From positions 5,828,001 through 5,892,000 of the forward strand of contig JAEVHH010000003.1 of NCBI GenBank assembly GCA_017607445.1: a stretch of 64,000 bases of DNA, given 5' to 3'. The notes beneath the pieces were generated by a model, which worked only from the letters and a program-made list of their open reading frames with translations, was not told the DNA's origin and made no database searches. Below are positions 47,161 through 57,225 of this stretch, piece by piece (positions within the stretch are counted from its first letter, which is position 1; each line of letters begins with the position of its first letter). The DNA is from Histoplasma ohiense (Eukaryota > Ascomycota > Eurotiomycetes > Onygenales > Ajellomycetaceae). The translations under genes and the position numbers were made by a program.

Positions 47161-48560
47161 CTTTCCACATTTATGACTGTTATTGCAAGCTGAATGACAT
47201 ACTTTAAGCATTTTTTGAGTTCTTTGAGTTCTTCATGTCTTTCACATTGGGTTTTGAGTCAGACTTGGTGTTTTTGAATTTGTCTTTGAGTTGTTTGAAA
47301 CATGAATTGATGGTATGTTCTGATCACTTGCAATAACAGCAATATTTTGATCAGATGAAGTCATTGAACTTTGTAGTGTTATTTCATCTGTGTTTGTTTT
47401 ATGATCTATTATCAGCATTATTTCTGTTGTTAAAGCTTTGAGTGGGGTTTTTGAAATTTGACTTCTCTTTAAGCTTCTTCTGTCTCTCTGGCAGATTTGA
47501 TTCTGCCATTGCAAGTTTATGTAGAGTGGCATCATAGCTTAACTCTTCCAATTTGATTGCATATTTGTCAAATTCTTGATGAATGAAAGATAGAACTTTC
47601 ATATAGAGATGTGATTTCTGATGATATTTGCTATAAGAATGCTGCAGATGCTCTTCAATTAATTATAAATGTGAAGCAAATTGTTGAACTGTCTGATCTT
47701 CTTGTTACTCTGTTTTTCAGTACTGTCTATCAGCATCTTGAAAACTTCTATCTGAATCAGTGACTTGACATTGCATCCAACTAACAAATTCTTCCCATGA
47801 TGACAAAGTTCATATATCATGTGTATGTTGATATCAACATTGTTGCATCTCAACATTGAAATGAGTAACAGCTTTGATGATCTTTCAATGATTGTGTTTG
47901 TTGTAGTAATCAAGATCACTGACATGGAAAGCAATAGCAGCTGTAACAAAGTTTTTGAATTCTTTCATACTTTGATCTTGAAACTTTTCCACATCTCTTC
48001 AAGAAGAGTGACTGCTCATGTCAGAATCTTGAAGTTCTAATTGCTAAAGTGATACTCAACTACATCTTTCACTGACAGTAGTCACAGTACTTTTCACTAA
48101 GATGTTGAGTGCTTGTAGTGTGGCTTCTGATGATCTGAGAATATTTGTGATGTTATTGCAGTTATCATTCACATTAGTTGCATCTCTATCATGATTTGAA
48201 TGTGCTTCTAGCATATTTCAGATGACTGAAATTGTTTCATTCAATTCTTGTAGTAAAATATTGCATCACTGTTGAAGTTCTTGCAATTCTTTCTCAGTCT
48301 GTAATTTTTTGATTTTTCTGATCACAGCTATCTTCTCAGTCTCAATTACACTGAGATCTTCAGAAGAGATATCCTCTTCTGAACTATATTCAGAGTTCAA
48401 TTTCATAGAGAAAGATGATGCTTGTTGTGCACTTTCAGTGACAGAAGTGTGTGTTTCATAATTTTCTTTCATAATGTTTGCTGCTTTGGATTCAGCAGTA
48501 GCACAAGTACAGTGGATGCTGTGGATAGAGGTCATGACTATTACTCAACAGATCATCTCT
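47161..48560 (-). pseudogene. Family III gag (broken)
   Basis: It starts near 48535 with a Ser/Glu-rich tail (SVIETEKIAVIRKIKKLQTEKEL) and ends with a CCHC knuckle near 47300-47345 (CYCK.SEHTINSC), where a TGA replaces one intervening residue. The same order is seen in family III copy 1. Confidence 0.82.
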
Positions 48561-48569
48561 CAAAGATTG

Positions 48570-48716
48570 AGTGATTAGAAACTGTGAGATGTAGTGACAG
48601 TGTGAAGAGTAACAGTAGAAGATAGTTTATAGCATAACAGAGATAATAGTAATATATTGTAGAGTGTAATATAGTAGTGTAATGTAGTGTAGTGTAGTGT
48701 AGTGTAGCTAATCGCT
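48570..48716 (-). other. Putative self-priming pair of family III element
   Basis: agtgattag at 48570-48578, four bases outside the 5' LTR, is complementary to ctaatcgct at 48708-48716 inside the LTR except for one CpG-decay position. Family III copy 1 has agcaattag outside its LTR, the other decay product of the same CpG. Same motif and layout as family I. Confidence 0.6.
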
Positions 48717-48860
48717 AAGGAAGAAAAGAAAGAGAAAGAAGATGTGCGAAATACATACATCAATATATATATACATGTAGAAATAGCGGTAGCGAGAGTA
48801 TAATGGAAAGAGGTAAGAATAAGCGAAGATAATAAGGAAATAATAAACAAGTGCATTACA
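48583..48860 (-). repeat. Family III 5' LTR (278 bp)
   Basis: TGTGAGATGTAG ... GTGCATTACA on the plus strand, followed by the target repeat CAATT. It keeps several CpGs (ctaatcgct, agcggtagcgag, aagcgaag). Confidence 0.94.
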
Positions 48861-49726
48861 CAATTTGTCAGTGCATTCTGAGCTCATATATGTCAATTAT
48901 TAAAAATTGAATGAAAGTTATCGACAGTGTATCACTCAGAGACTGATGAAGCTACTGAGAGAATAATATAAATAATAAAGAATATTCTCTGTAAGTTCTG
49001 CAATTATATACAAGACAACTGAAACAATTTGCTGTCACATGCTGAGATTGCAATTAATGATTGAGATTCTGTTACAACAGATGTAAGTCTATTCTTTTTT
49101 CTATATAAATATAACTTAGAGATTCTGAACTTCTCTGAGACTCTCTGAGAAACTGTGTACATCTGCAGTCTCATACAGATAACAGAGAACATTGTGAGTA
49201 AGTTGAAGAAAGTCTGTGAATAAACAGAAACTTCAATGATCAGCACTCAGCAAAATTATAAGAATCAAATAAACATCAGAAGAAATTCTGCAATTTGATA
49301 TTATATAAAAGACAAAGTCTAATTGAATTTCAAGAATATAAGAACAGATCATCTCTTGTATATACTGAATTATCATCATATCAAATATACAGTGAAGAAA
49401 GTGCTAGACACACATGATTATTGACTCAACACTTTATCTGATATTCACAACATCTTTCATATGAATCTGCTTCAATTCATGGCTGAGAATTCATTTCTCT
49501 CACAGAGAATCTCTGATTGACAGTCATCTGTCATTGTAGAAAAAAACAATGAACTTGAGTGGAAAATCAAAGCAATTTTTGACAATAGAATCAATCATCA
49601 TCATCACAAATATCTCATCAAATGAGTAGAATACAATTGTTCAATCTGAGAACTCATATTCATCTTGAAGAATACTATCACTCTCAACATCTACAAATTC
49701 TCACTCATCTCAGTAGAAGAGAATAA

Positions 49727-50259
49727 TGTGACAGATTAGTATCTGTTAATAATTAACTTATACAATCAACTTCTCTTCTGCATTCACTCATTTCTGACTG
49801 TTGTGATTTTGTATAATTCTCAATATTCTTCTGTTCTATGCTCTGTGCTTGTGTAGTTTCTAACAATTCTTTTATATAGCTCTTAACATTCTTCTACTCT
49901 GTGTTTTGTGTTTATATAGTCTCTAACAATTCTTTCATGTAGTTTCTAATATTCTTCTGCTCTATGTTTCACACTTGTGTAGTTTCTAATGATTCTTTCA
50001 TATAGCTCTCAATGATTTCTCTGCTTCACACTTCATACTTGTGTAGTTTCTAATGATTCTTATATATATCTCTTAATGTTCTTTCACTTCATACTTCACT
50101 GTAGAGCAGCTTCTGATATTCTTTCACTCTGAACTTTTCTCTATAAGAACTCTCTTTGTATAATCTTTTCTTCTAATTTCTTTTCTCTTTCTTTTCTTAA
50201 TCAATTCATAATCTGTATTAGAATAGTGCTAGATCATTAATCGAAGTACGTCTGTTACA
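49727..50259 (+). repeat. Family II 3' LTR (533 bp)
   Basis: It begins TGTGACAGATTAG and ends GTACGTCTGTTACA, exactly as long as its partner at 36692. CpG survives only at its right edge (tcgaagtacgtc). Confidence 0.93.
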
Positions 50260-50566
50260 ATTACCAATTATCATGTATTATATAATCATCAGAACAGAAT
50301 CAAACTTGAGTTAAAATCATAATCAGTTTCAGATCACATTCTTATTTTTCATAGTCAGTCACTTTGTATAGAATAATAAATTTTGTTGATTTTATAATAG
50401 TCATATTAGATCTAAATCTGATTCTTTTACACTTCATTTCTAAAAATTTTGATTTCTTTACACTCTCATTCTGATTCTGGTCCCACTGGAAATCACGCCA
50501 AGAAATGGACTGGGATCAAATCAAATCAAATCAAATATGAAATTCATGATTCCACTGATCAGTCTA
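50260..50566 (+). repeat. hAT 3' end, continuation of copy interrupted at 36691
   Basis: Reverse-complement homologue of 30056-30360, ending CCACTGATCAGTCTA. Joined to 36691 across the ATTAC repeat it reads through the subterminal motif of the intact copy, so 13.57 kb of gypsy DNA split this hAT element. Confidence 0.82.
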
Positions 50567-51350
50567 GATTCAGTTGTTGTTGAAACTTCATCATCTGTAA
50601 GAATTACTGCTGAAGAAAATTATAAAGCTCAGCATTATCTTCAGCAAAACTTCAGTTCTCACTCATGAAGAGATATTTGTAATTCATCTCATTATTATAT
50701 GAGATTATAGTTCTTAGTTCTGATAGTTTGAAGATCAGAAGATTCAGTTCTTATTTTTAAAAAAAGTATTTTATAAGCACTCAGACTTCTTCACAGCACT
50801 ATTACAGTGATGCAGCTTTATAGAACTTTGAAAATTGAAGATGTTATCACAATAACACAGCTTTGTGAAAACTTAATAACTTATTCTTAACTTGAGCATC
50901 TGAGTGCAATCATAAATATAGAGCACTCAGATCAACACAGATGAATCAATTCATAATATAACAGATATACTTTGATTAACAATCTAACACTATTCTAAAT
51001 ACAGATTACAAATTGATTAAGAAAAGAAAGAGAAAAGAGATCAGAAAAAAAGATCATACAAAGAGGATTTTTATAGAGAGAAGATTAAGACAGAAGAATA
51101 TCAGAAGCCACTTCACAGTGAAGTATAAAGTGAAGTACAGAGTGAAAGAACATTGAGAGTTATGCAGAAGAATTATTAGAACTACACAAATGCAGAGCAC
51201 AAAACAGAAGAAATTACACAGAAGAATCATTAAAGACTACACAAGCACAGAGTGCAATAACAGAGATGAGTAGATGTACACAAGTGTAGAGTGTGAGGCA
51301 GAAGAGGTTGATTGTATAAGTTAACTACTAATGAATGCTAATCCATCATA
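50567..51350 (-). mobile_element. Family II copy 5, gag start and 5' LTR only
   Basis: 50567-50956 matches the 390 bp between 24612 and 25001 of the complete family II copy, including the primer-binding sequence. 50957-51350 is a 394-bp LTR (TATAACAG ... CCATCATA), 12 bp longer because of a small duplication near 51120. The hAT end abuts its gag directly, so the hAT element had inserted into this older copy; the rest of it is not seen in the window. Confidence 0.82.
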
Positions 51351-52345
51351 CATTCAGATCAATTGAGTTGTTCAGTGATGATTCAGATTCATCATCAGCT
51401 GAATGAGAAAGGCTTGAGTGGACAAATCATGACAAAAGTTGATTCATAGTTGAGGGACTTGATCTAAATGACCTTTGGAAATCATAGAAGCTTACTGCCA
51501 AGGATTCTTGTTCGAATACTGATCAGATTTTGGACCAACAACTCAGGGCCCATTGTATTTACCTGGAATCTCGTGTGCCGCAGCATGTTCCAGCAGAGAG
51601 AGTGTCATTGTCAGTGGAGAGTTGGAATTGCTGCTTGCAATGATGGGATATGAGTGTGCTTGCTATGCTCATAGTGCTCTGGTATTTTTTTTGTAGTGAT
51701 ATTTTTGGTTGGGAATTCAGCATCTTTTATGTTTACAATAATCTCAACACAGATGAATGAGAGAAATCCTGCTGATCATCAGCTGATGCCATTCTATCTG
51801 CTCACTTCCATCACATTTTCCCTGTAGAAAAAATCACCATGATGCAGGAACATTGGCACCTGCATCATGAAGGTAAGATCAGTCAAATTCTGAGTAAAAT
51901 AAACTAAGTAAAGATATTGTTCTTGATTTGAGTTGTTCCTCCGTGTGTTTTGAGTTCTGTAGAACCCTGTTCTTATCACTATAATCCATCCATCCATAGT
52001 TATTTTCATAAAATGGATACTGCTGGGCACTTCTCTCCTTTTTTTTTTTTTTCTCAATGTGTTCCTCAACAAGAATTATTGTTGTTGCAGCCCTGCACTC
52101 ACATTTTCGATTATTTTCTGATTCTGATTCTGATTTCCTTTATTTTCTTTTCTTTTTGATTTGAACAAAATTACTTCATTTTTTCAGGTTCAAACTTCCT
52201 CACAAACATGTGTTATTCGGGGATTCAGCCACTACAATTTTCAGAAAGAACAAAAATACAAAAAGAATTCCAAGATTCATAGCCATGCCCAAGGTTAAGA
52301 CTCTCCAGAGGCTTCCATCCACGTCGATCACAGCGCATCGCCACA
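51351..52345. other. Transition from AT-rich to genic DNA, no assigned gene
   Basis: Composition changes within a few hundred bases after the last LTR. A degenerate coding-like stretch near 51480-51650 (plus strand) is not recognised. A small hairpin gatgcagg/cctgcatc is at about 51841-51866. A reading frame starting ATGCCCAAGG near 52286 may be an alternative beginning of the HNH gene but runs into stops. Confidence 0.45.
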
Positions 52346-53155
52346 ATGAATGATAAAGATGACGATGCAGAGCCTTCGCGTTCAAGCCAACAGCTCTCAG
52401 AGATGTCAACATTACAAGAGAGTTTGTAATCTTGGGAGCAGAAAGTTAACAAGGCCAAAGATCATATTAGCCGTTATGTCCCTGGCCAGTGGGCTCATAC
52501 CAAGAGCACTGACAATAGCTTAATACCCTGTTTAAACGCGTGCCTTGATTGGCTGCCCACAGAAGGTGTGGATTCTCTGGTCCATGATGTGGAGAGTTGC
52601 AGTGACAATGATGAAGCTCTTTATTATGTCTTCAAAAATTTGGCATCTGGACTTTTGCAGCCCAGTGAGTTCAGATTTATTTATTTCTTTCTTATTTTCT
52701 TCTCTCTAGGTACCTTTCTTTGATGAATCAAAATATTGAATTTTTTTTTTTGCCATAGTGAAAGCTCTGAGTCCCGGGGCTTCTGTGACTGAATCTCATA
52801 TCATCAAGTGCCAAAGAAATGCAGATCTCGTTGCTGCGAACCTCCCCGAACCCCAATCACGAACTGATGAATTCCGTGACATATGCCTTCGTCGAGATGG
52901 ATCTCGCTGTGTTGTAACACAACGGATGGATTTAAACCTTTGGAAGAGTATCAATCGGCCTTCTGACATCAATCATGGTGATGTAGAGGCGGCACACATA
53001 ATACCTTTCGCCTATGCTTCATGGCATGGTATTTCGGTACGTCCATTTTATCCCCCCTCTTGAACTCCCCACCAAATATATATCTATTGAGACAAAATGC
53101 TAATTTAGTGCAGGGGGAGAAAAAATGCTGCAAATGACTGGGAGACTTTGTACCA
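52346..53155 (+). pseudogene. HNH-nuclease domain protein (truncated pseudogene)
   Basis: Exon 1 52346-52662 contains an in-frame TAA at 52427 (CAA-type position). The intron starts GTGAGT and ends CATAG at about 52759. Exon 2 52760-53035 carries the HNH signature: FRDICLRRDGSRCVVTQ, then VEAAHIIPFAYASWHG with the AHI/IP core common in fungal HNH proteins. A second intron (GTACGT ... GTGCAG) leads into about 14 codons (GEKNAANDWETLY) before the sequence turns into a kinase fragment in the opposite direction. The usual C-terminal part is missing. Nuclease activity is unlikely. Confidence 0.72.
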
Positions 53156-53525
53156 AGCACTGATGATGTCCGTTGGGACCATCAAAAGAGAATTGGTCAA
53201 GCAAGGTCCGGATATACTGCCTTCCACGGCAATGTGGATCACCTTTCGTCAATAGATGGATGATTTTGCCCTCATTACTGGTCTCCGAAGCTCCCGCAAC
53301 CAGTATCTTCAGCGACACATAGCGCTGGAGATGCTGGTCGCGAGGGAGCCAGATTGTTGAATAAGCACCAAATCCAAGCTTGTGAACTATTTTGTAGCGA
53401 CCGCTACAAAAGGTGTCTCCAACAAGAGTTGGATGGTATCCGCCGGGCCTGTATCCTTCCAAATCCTCCACATCTACCTCGGGGTAGTAAATTCTTTCAT
53501 CTTCCGGAGGGAGTGATTCGGCCAT
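53155..53525 (-). pseudogene. SRPK-like protein kinase, N-terminal fragment
   Basis: The minus-strand frame from ATG at 53525 (MAESLPPEDERI) contains EDLEGYRPGGYHPTLVGD, a signature of fungal SRPK-like kinases. The glycine loop (KLGFGAYSTIWL) and the beta-3 lysine (YVSLKIL) follow, then QYIRTLLDQFSFDGPNGHH before it breaks off. The catalytic HRD and DFG segments are absent, so only about 120 residues of a roughly 400-residue kinase remain. An open extension upstream to 53681 could be leader sequence. It is fused tail to tail with the HNH pseudogene. No stop interrupts the fragment. Confidence 0.75.
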
Positions 53526-53681
53526 GGAATGGTAACACGGAATTACTGGCTGGGAGGCAAGCCGGAGTCGCGACGCTGGAGACTTATGAGGAAGCAGTTG
53601 GTGACTGTGCTGAAAGATGACGAAGCGAGAGAGAAAAGTGCCAACTCTGTCAACAGAAGCATATCTCCAGCCAACACTCAT

Positions 53682-54408
53682 TGTCTTGTTGATGGGTAAG
53701 GAGTTGAGGATATGTTCAGGATAGTTGCTGATGATACCTGAGATAAGGCAATTGCAGGTGGAGCTCAGGTACGCTATAACTGAATTAAAAAGAGGGCGGT
53801 ACGATCGTCAACTCCATGTAGCACGTCTTACATCACAGACTATTTCCGCACATAAATCTACCCGCTATATGGGACATATCGTAAGATATTTTTGGATCGG
53901 TATGAAAACTTTGGTAACTCGGGCAGAGCATACCATATCACAACTAGGCCATAAACTAGGAGTACTACAGCATCAAGTAATGCGACCTGGTGTATGGCCT
54001 TCCGTAGTGGCGCTGCTGCGTACTGCTTAAGGATTAGTCCCCTGACGCATCTTCCCATGAAAATTGAGCTGAACCGCGAATTGAAAGCGTGAGCAGGTAG
54101 GTGGTTAAGATCTCGTCCAATTCAGCCGATTTAGCCTAATACGACCTAGCGTGATTAAGTACACGCGAATGATGTAATCAGCAAATGGTCGCGTTCGTGA
54201 TCTGTTAGTGAATGCTTCACACAATAGACAACATCCGCAGAACGACTGATACGCTTCCCAATGTATATCGATAATAGTTGAAAATAATAATGTTTACCGC
54301 CATCACCCAACAGCCGCCCTTCACACACCTATTCTCCCACGCACCGCAAACACCCCTCCCCTCACACCATGCAAACCTCGCCGTTCCCCGACACCAGTTG
54401 CAGATAAT
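53682..54408. other. Intergenic, no assigned gene
   Basis: An open plus-strand frame at 53725-54030 (MLMIPEIRQLQVELRY...) has no recognisable domain and an overlapping minus frame. Probably not coding. The 5' leader of the next gene presumably lies at the right end. Confidence 0.4.
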
Positions 54409-55236
54409 GGAACATGACAATAAGCAAGCGAAAGCGACGACATCACCACCATCCCGCACACTCCCCAGGCAATCATACGCCGAACGCTATGCCAACCAGA
54501 TCCGCAACCCAGCTGCCAAACTCGCATGCCAGAGAGGCTCCCGCGAGAAACGGCTCGGCAGCTTCTTAAATAAAGTGAAGCATGATCGCGACGAAGGTAG
54601 ATTTGAAGCCAGAAGCGACCAGATCCAGCGAGCCAATTATCTAGCGCAGCTACGGAGGTATCAAGAGACGCTTGCGAGGTCTGCGCCGGACTTTGGGCCG
54701 TTGATGGAGGAAGAGGGGGAGGAGGATGTGAAGGTGGAAGACGACGATGGGATGGTTTTCGATGAAGGGATCCAGGGGATGGGTGTTGGCGCGAGGTGGA
54801 AAAAGGATTGTGGGGTTGGTTTTGAAGGTGTGTGTGTGTAAACATGACTCCCGCCCCCGCTGAGCTTAACTTGATTTCTTTTATGATCATATTTACTTTT
54901 TTTTTGTTTTCCCAAGCAAGATCTCCACAGAGTCGGAAATAGATATTGCAAAACGAAAAGGGGAAAAACTACGAGGCTAACGTTGGGATGTCAACAGACG
55001 AACGCATCCTCGAAGAATTTATCTCGGAGGAGCAAGACTACCAGGCCTTTTTAGAGGAGTTGGAGCGCTCAGGAGACATTGAACAGCAGTCGCAACCGGT
55101 CCCGGCAAGTTCCCAGTATGACGATGAGGAAGACTATGAACATATTTTTGCTGAGTTGCTTGACGACGACCATGACCATCACACAGCATCGCCAGATCAC
55201 ACTGACGACATGAATGACGGGATGGATACATCGTGA
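54409..55236 (+). CDS. Acidic two-exon protein, function unknown
   Basis: Proposed exon 1 54409-54829 (start MEHDNKQAKATT; the frame is open further upstream to 54278, so the start is a choice), intron 54830-54942 (GTGTGT ... ATAG), exon 2 54943-55236, phase 0; about 238 residues. Exon 1 has a basic segment (YAERYANQIRNPAAK) and a region ending in an acidic cluster (EEEGEEDVKVEDDDG). Exon 2 is acidic, with FISEEQDYQAFLEELE and YEHIFAELLDDDHDHH. Low-complexity acidic regions suggest a nuclear or protein-binding role, but no family is recognised. Normal CpG content and a clean frame suggest a live gene. Confidence 0.6.
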
Positions 55237-55635
55237 GGGTAGACATTCTAGAATATCTTATCACGTATTTGAGCAGTGCATTGAAACGGCGTTTTTGGGC
55301 TCGGATGTCGATTCTACTTTTATCGATTTACTTTTTGGCGCTCTATTTTTGGCGCTTGGGGAGCAGCAGTAATGCTTTTTCCAATTCGTTCGCGAAATGA
55401 ACTTGTCAAGGGAAACTGGAGAAGGGGTCCATTCGGAATTCTCTTGTATTTGAAGGTATTTATTTGCATATATGTACAGTACACCGGAATGACAATGACC
55501 ATTCCATCGAGTCGAATATATAGAGAATAATGCCCAGGGTCCCGTTGGAGAAGTCGATGTATATAAAAGCGAAAATAGGGAAAGGAATGAAAGGGATTCA
55601 AATCGCGAAAATCATTTTGTCTATCAGAGTACGAT
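55237..55635. other. Convergent 3' region between two genes
   Basis: About 400 bp between the stops of the acidic protein gene and PEX19. Open frames here are shadows. Untranslated ends of both genes are expected. Confidence 0.5.
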
Positions 55636-57225
55636 TCATTGCTGCGGACATTGCGGCATCTCAGCGCCCCCTCCCCCTCCCACGCCAGCGAAAGCGCCTG
55701 GCAGCCCAAGTTCATCCGCCAGCGGATTCGACACCAAGGCATCAGGCGGGCTCCCCGCGGCTTGCATCTATCATCACACTCGTCAGCATAGCCCTCTCCT
55801 CATGACACCAAAAAAATGGGCAATAAAAAAAAAAAAAGTAATAGAAAAATAAGTATAACCAAATCATACCTTCTGCATCTTCTCCCAGATAGCAGCCCTA
55901 TCCGCCGGATTGTCATCCGAATACCCCTCCTCGTCAAACTTGGCCACAATCTCTGCCACAATGGTAGCCTGTAATTCATACCTCTCCAGATCCTCTTTGG
56001 GTACCTTTTCTCGATTCTCCCGCAGCCACGGACTGAATTTATCATTCAGCTCCTTCATCGGCTCGTAGAGCATATCCTTATTCGACAACTGTTCCATAAT
56101 TCCCATGAAGAGCTGATCGAGGCTCTCGTCGTCGGCTTCACCGGCGCCCGCTTGACCGGCAGCGCTAGAGCCCACCGCCTTCAGCAACCGCATGAGTACA
56201 TCATCGTCGTCGTCGCCCCCATCCCCCGTCGCCGCAGCGGTAGCTTTGTCCCCAGACGCTTGTATCCGCTCCATCGTCTTGCGGATCGTTTCTTGGAACC
56301 CATCTTCCGCGTTACTCGCACTACGAGCAGCACCAGCAGCATCAGTAGCACCGGACGTCGTACCGGATTCTCCCTTTTCGTCCTCCTTACCACTGCCACC
56401 ACTGGTGCCAAGGCCGCCCAAGTCCCCCTCTATCCCCCCGGCTAACGCACCAGGACCCCCTTCCCCCATGAGTAATTTCATAATAGCCGTCGGATCCATT
56501 TCGCCCTGCGCCATTCGCTGCGCAAGGGCATCCCAGTCTGGTTCGCTGTCGCCACCCCCTCCATCTCCGCCACCGCCTTCGCTGCCGGTGGGTTTTTGAT
56601 GCAAGAGCCCCGCCATGCCATGTTCAAGCTGCCGGAGGAAGGCGTCCTCATCGAGGTCTGGTTCGGAGGCACCGGTGGCATTTTGGTCGGATGGGAATGA
56701 TGGCGGTAGCTGCGGTCCTGCGGCGGAGGCGGAGGCGGATGAGGGTTGATTCGAAGAGGGTGCGGCGGGAGTAGCTGAGGGAAGGTTTTTTGATGGAGAG
56801 AAATCGTCGAGGAGGTCTGTGTGGTGATTTGGCTAGGTTAGAAGATTGACTTTTGTTTTTTCTTTCTTAATATGTATTATATATACGTTTGTTGTGTAGT
56901 CTGATATATAAAATTTATTGCCAATCTTGGCCTTCCTTCTGGACATTTTTTTTTTCCAAAAAAAAAAAATAAAAATAAAAATCCTCTTGCAACCATAGCC
57001 TCCAAGGATTGAGGGAACGGTGGAGATATAAATGTTCTCAAACTTACCATCCAAATCAAAATCTGAATCCTCTTCATCTCGTTTTAACCCAACAGTAGAC
57101 CGAGCATGAGCCTGGCTGTCAGCCTCCGTTACAGTCACCGGCACCCCCGCAGTGCTGCTGGCTTCCGCTGGGACAGCCATACTTCCCTCCTCTTCTATCT
57201 TATCTTTTTCCTTCTCCTCAGCCAT
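55636..57225 (-). CDS. PEX19: Peroxisomal membrane protein import receptor Pex19
   Basis: Three exons on the minus strand: 57048-57225, 55870-56816 and 55636-55767 (418 residues); introns GTAAGT...CAG (231 nt) and GTATGA...TAG (102 nt). Pex19 is the cytosolic chaperone and receptor that delivers membrane proteins to peroxisomes with Pex3. Seen here: an acidic N-terminal Pex3-binding type segment (DEEDSDFDLD, DLLDDFSPSK), Gly/Ser-rich middle, and the conserved C-terminal domain (LMGIMEQLSNKDMLYEPMKEL, a run like KFSPWLRENREKVPKEDLER, WEKMQKMQAAGSPP). It ends in CPQQ, a CaaX-like farnesylation box comparable with yeast Pex19. The last exon encodes only 43 residues including that box. Length and order fit fungal Pex19; I am confident. 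Confidence 0.93.

Larger units (their letters stand above)
41377..48860 (-). mobile_element. Complete Ty3/gypsy family III element (7484 bp)
   Basis: 3' LTR 41377-41654 and 5' LTR 48583-48860 (278 bp each), flanked by the perfect target repeat CAATT (41372-41376 and 48861-48865). It interrupts the integrase core of a family II element. Minus-strand order: LTR, putative primer site, gag, protease, RT, RNase H, integrase with chromodomain, a multi-exon gene in the opposite direction (42015-43160), purine tract, LTR. CpG content is slightly higher than in its host element. Confidence 0.95.
38661..49743 (+). pseudogene. Family II pol, split by family III insertion
   Basis: The protease at 38678-38971 keeps DSG (AMIDSGFLHYTLI). 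RT at about 39300-40200 has FCVDY near 39515 and YIND for the YxDD box near 39810. RNase H has ETDVLSYIVD near 40255. The integrase zinc domain near 40970-41100 is followed by the core up to SDRDSQF at about 41372. The frame stops there at the nested element and resumes at 48866 with the integrase core (SETDEATER), C-terminus and chromodomain (about 49560-49720). The stop lies in the 3' LTR. Many TGA codons. Confidence 0.86.
36692..50259 (+). mobile_element. Complete Ty3/gypsy family II element with nested family III
   Basis: 5' LTR 36692-37224 and 3' LTR 49727-50259, both 533 bp, flanked by the perfect target repeat ATTAC (36687-36691 and 50260-50264). Without the nested family III element and its target repeat it is about 6079 bp. 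Gag, protease, RT, RNase H, integrase and chromodomain are present in order, all broken. It inserted into a hAT element. Confidence 0.95.

Noticed and set aside
1..51350. Classical Neurospora-type RIP (CpA to TpA)
   Set aside because: CpA and TpG are abundant, and copy comparisons show CpG to TpG/CpA plus CpC to TpC, so a CpA-preferring process is not the main one.
54321..54890. 189-codon minus-strand frame opposite the acidic protein gene
   Set aside because: No domain, and the plus-strand frame has better intron and composition support.
56152..56599. Long open frames opposite PEX19
   Set aside because: GC-rich shadow frames of a well supported gene.
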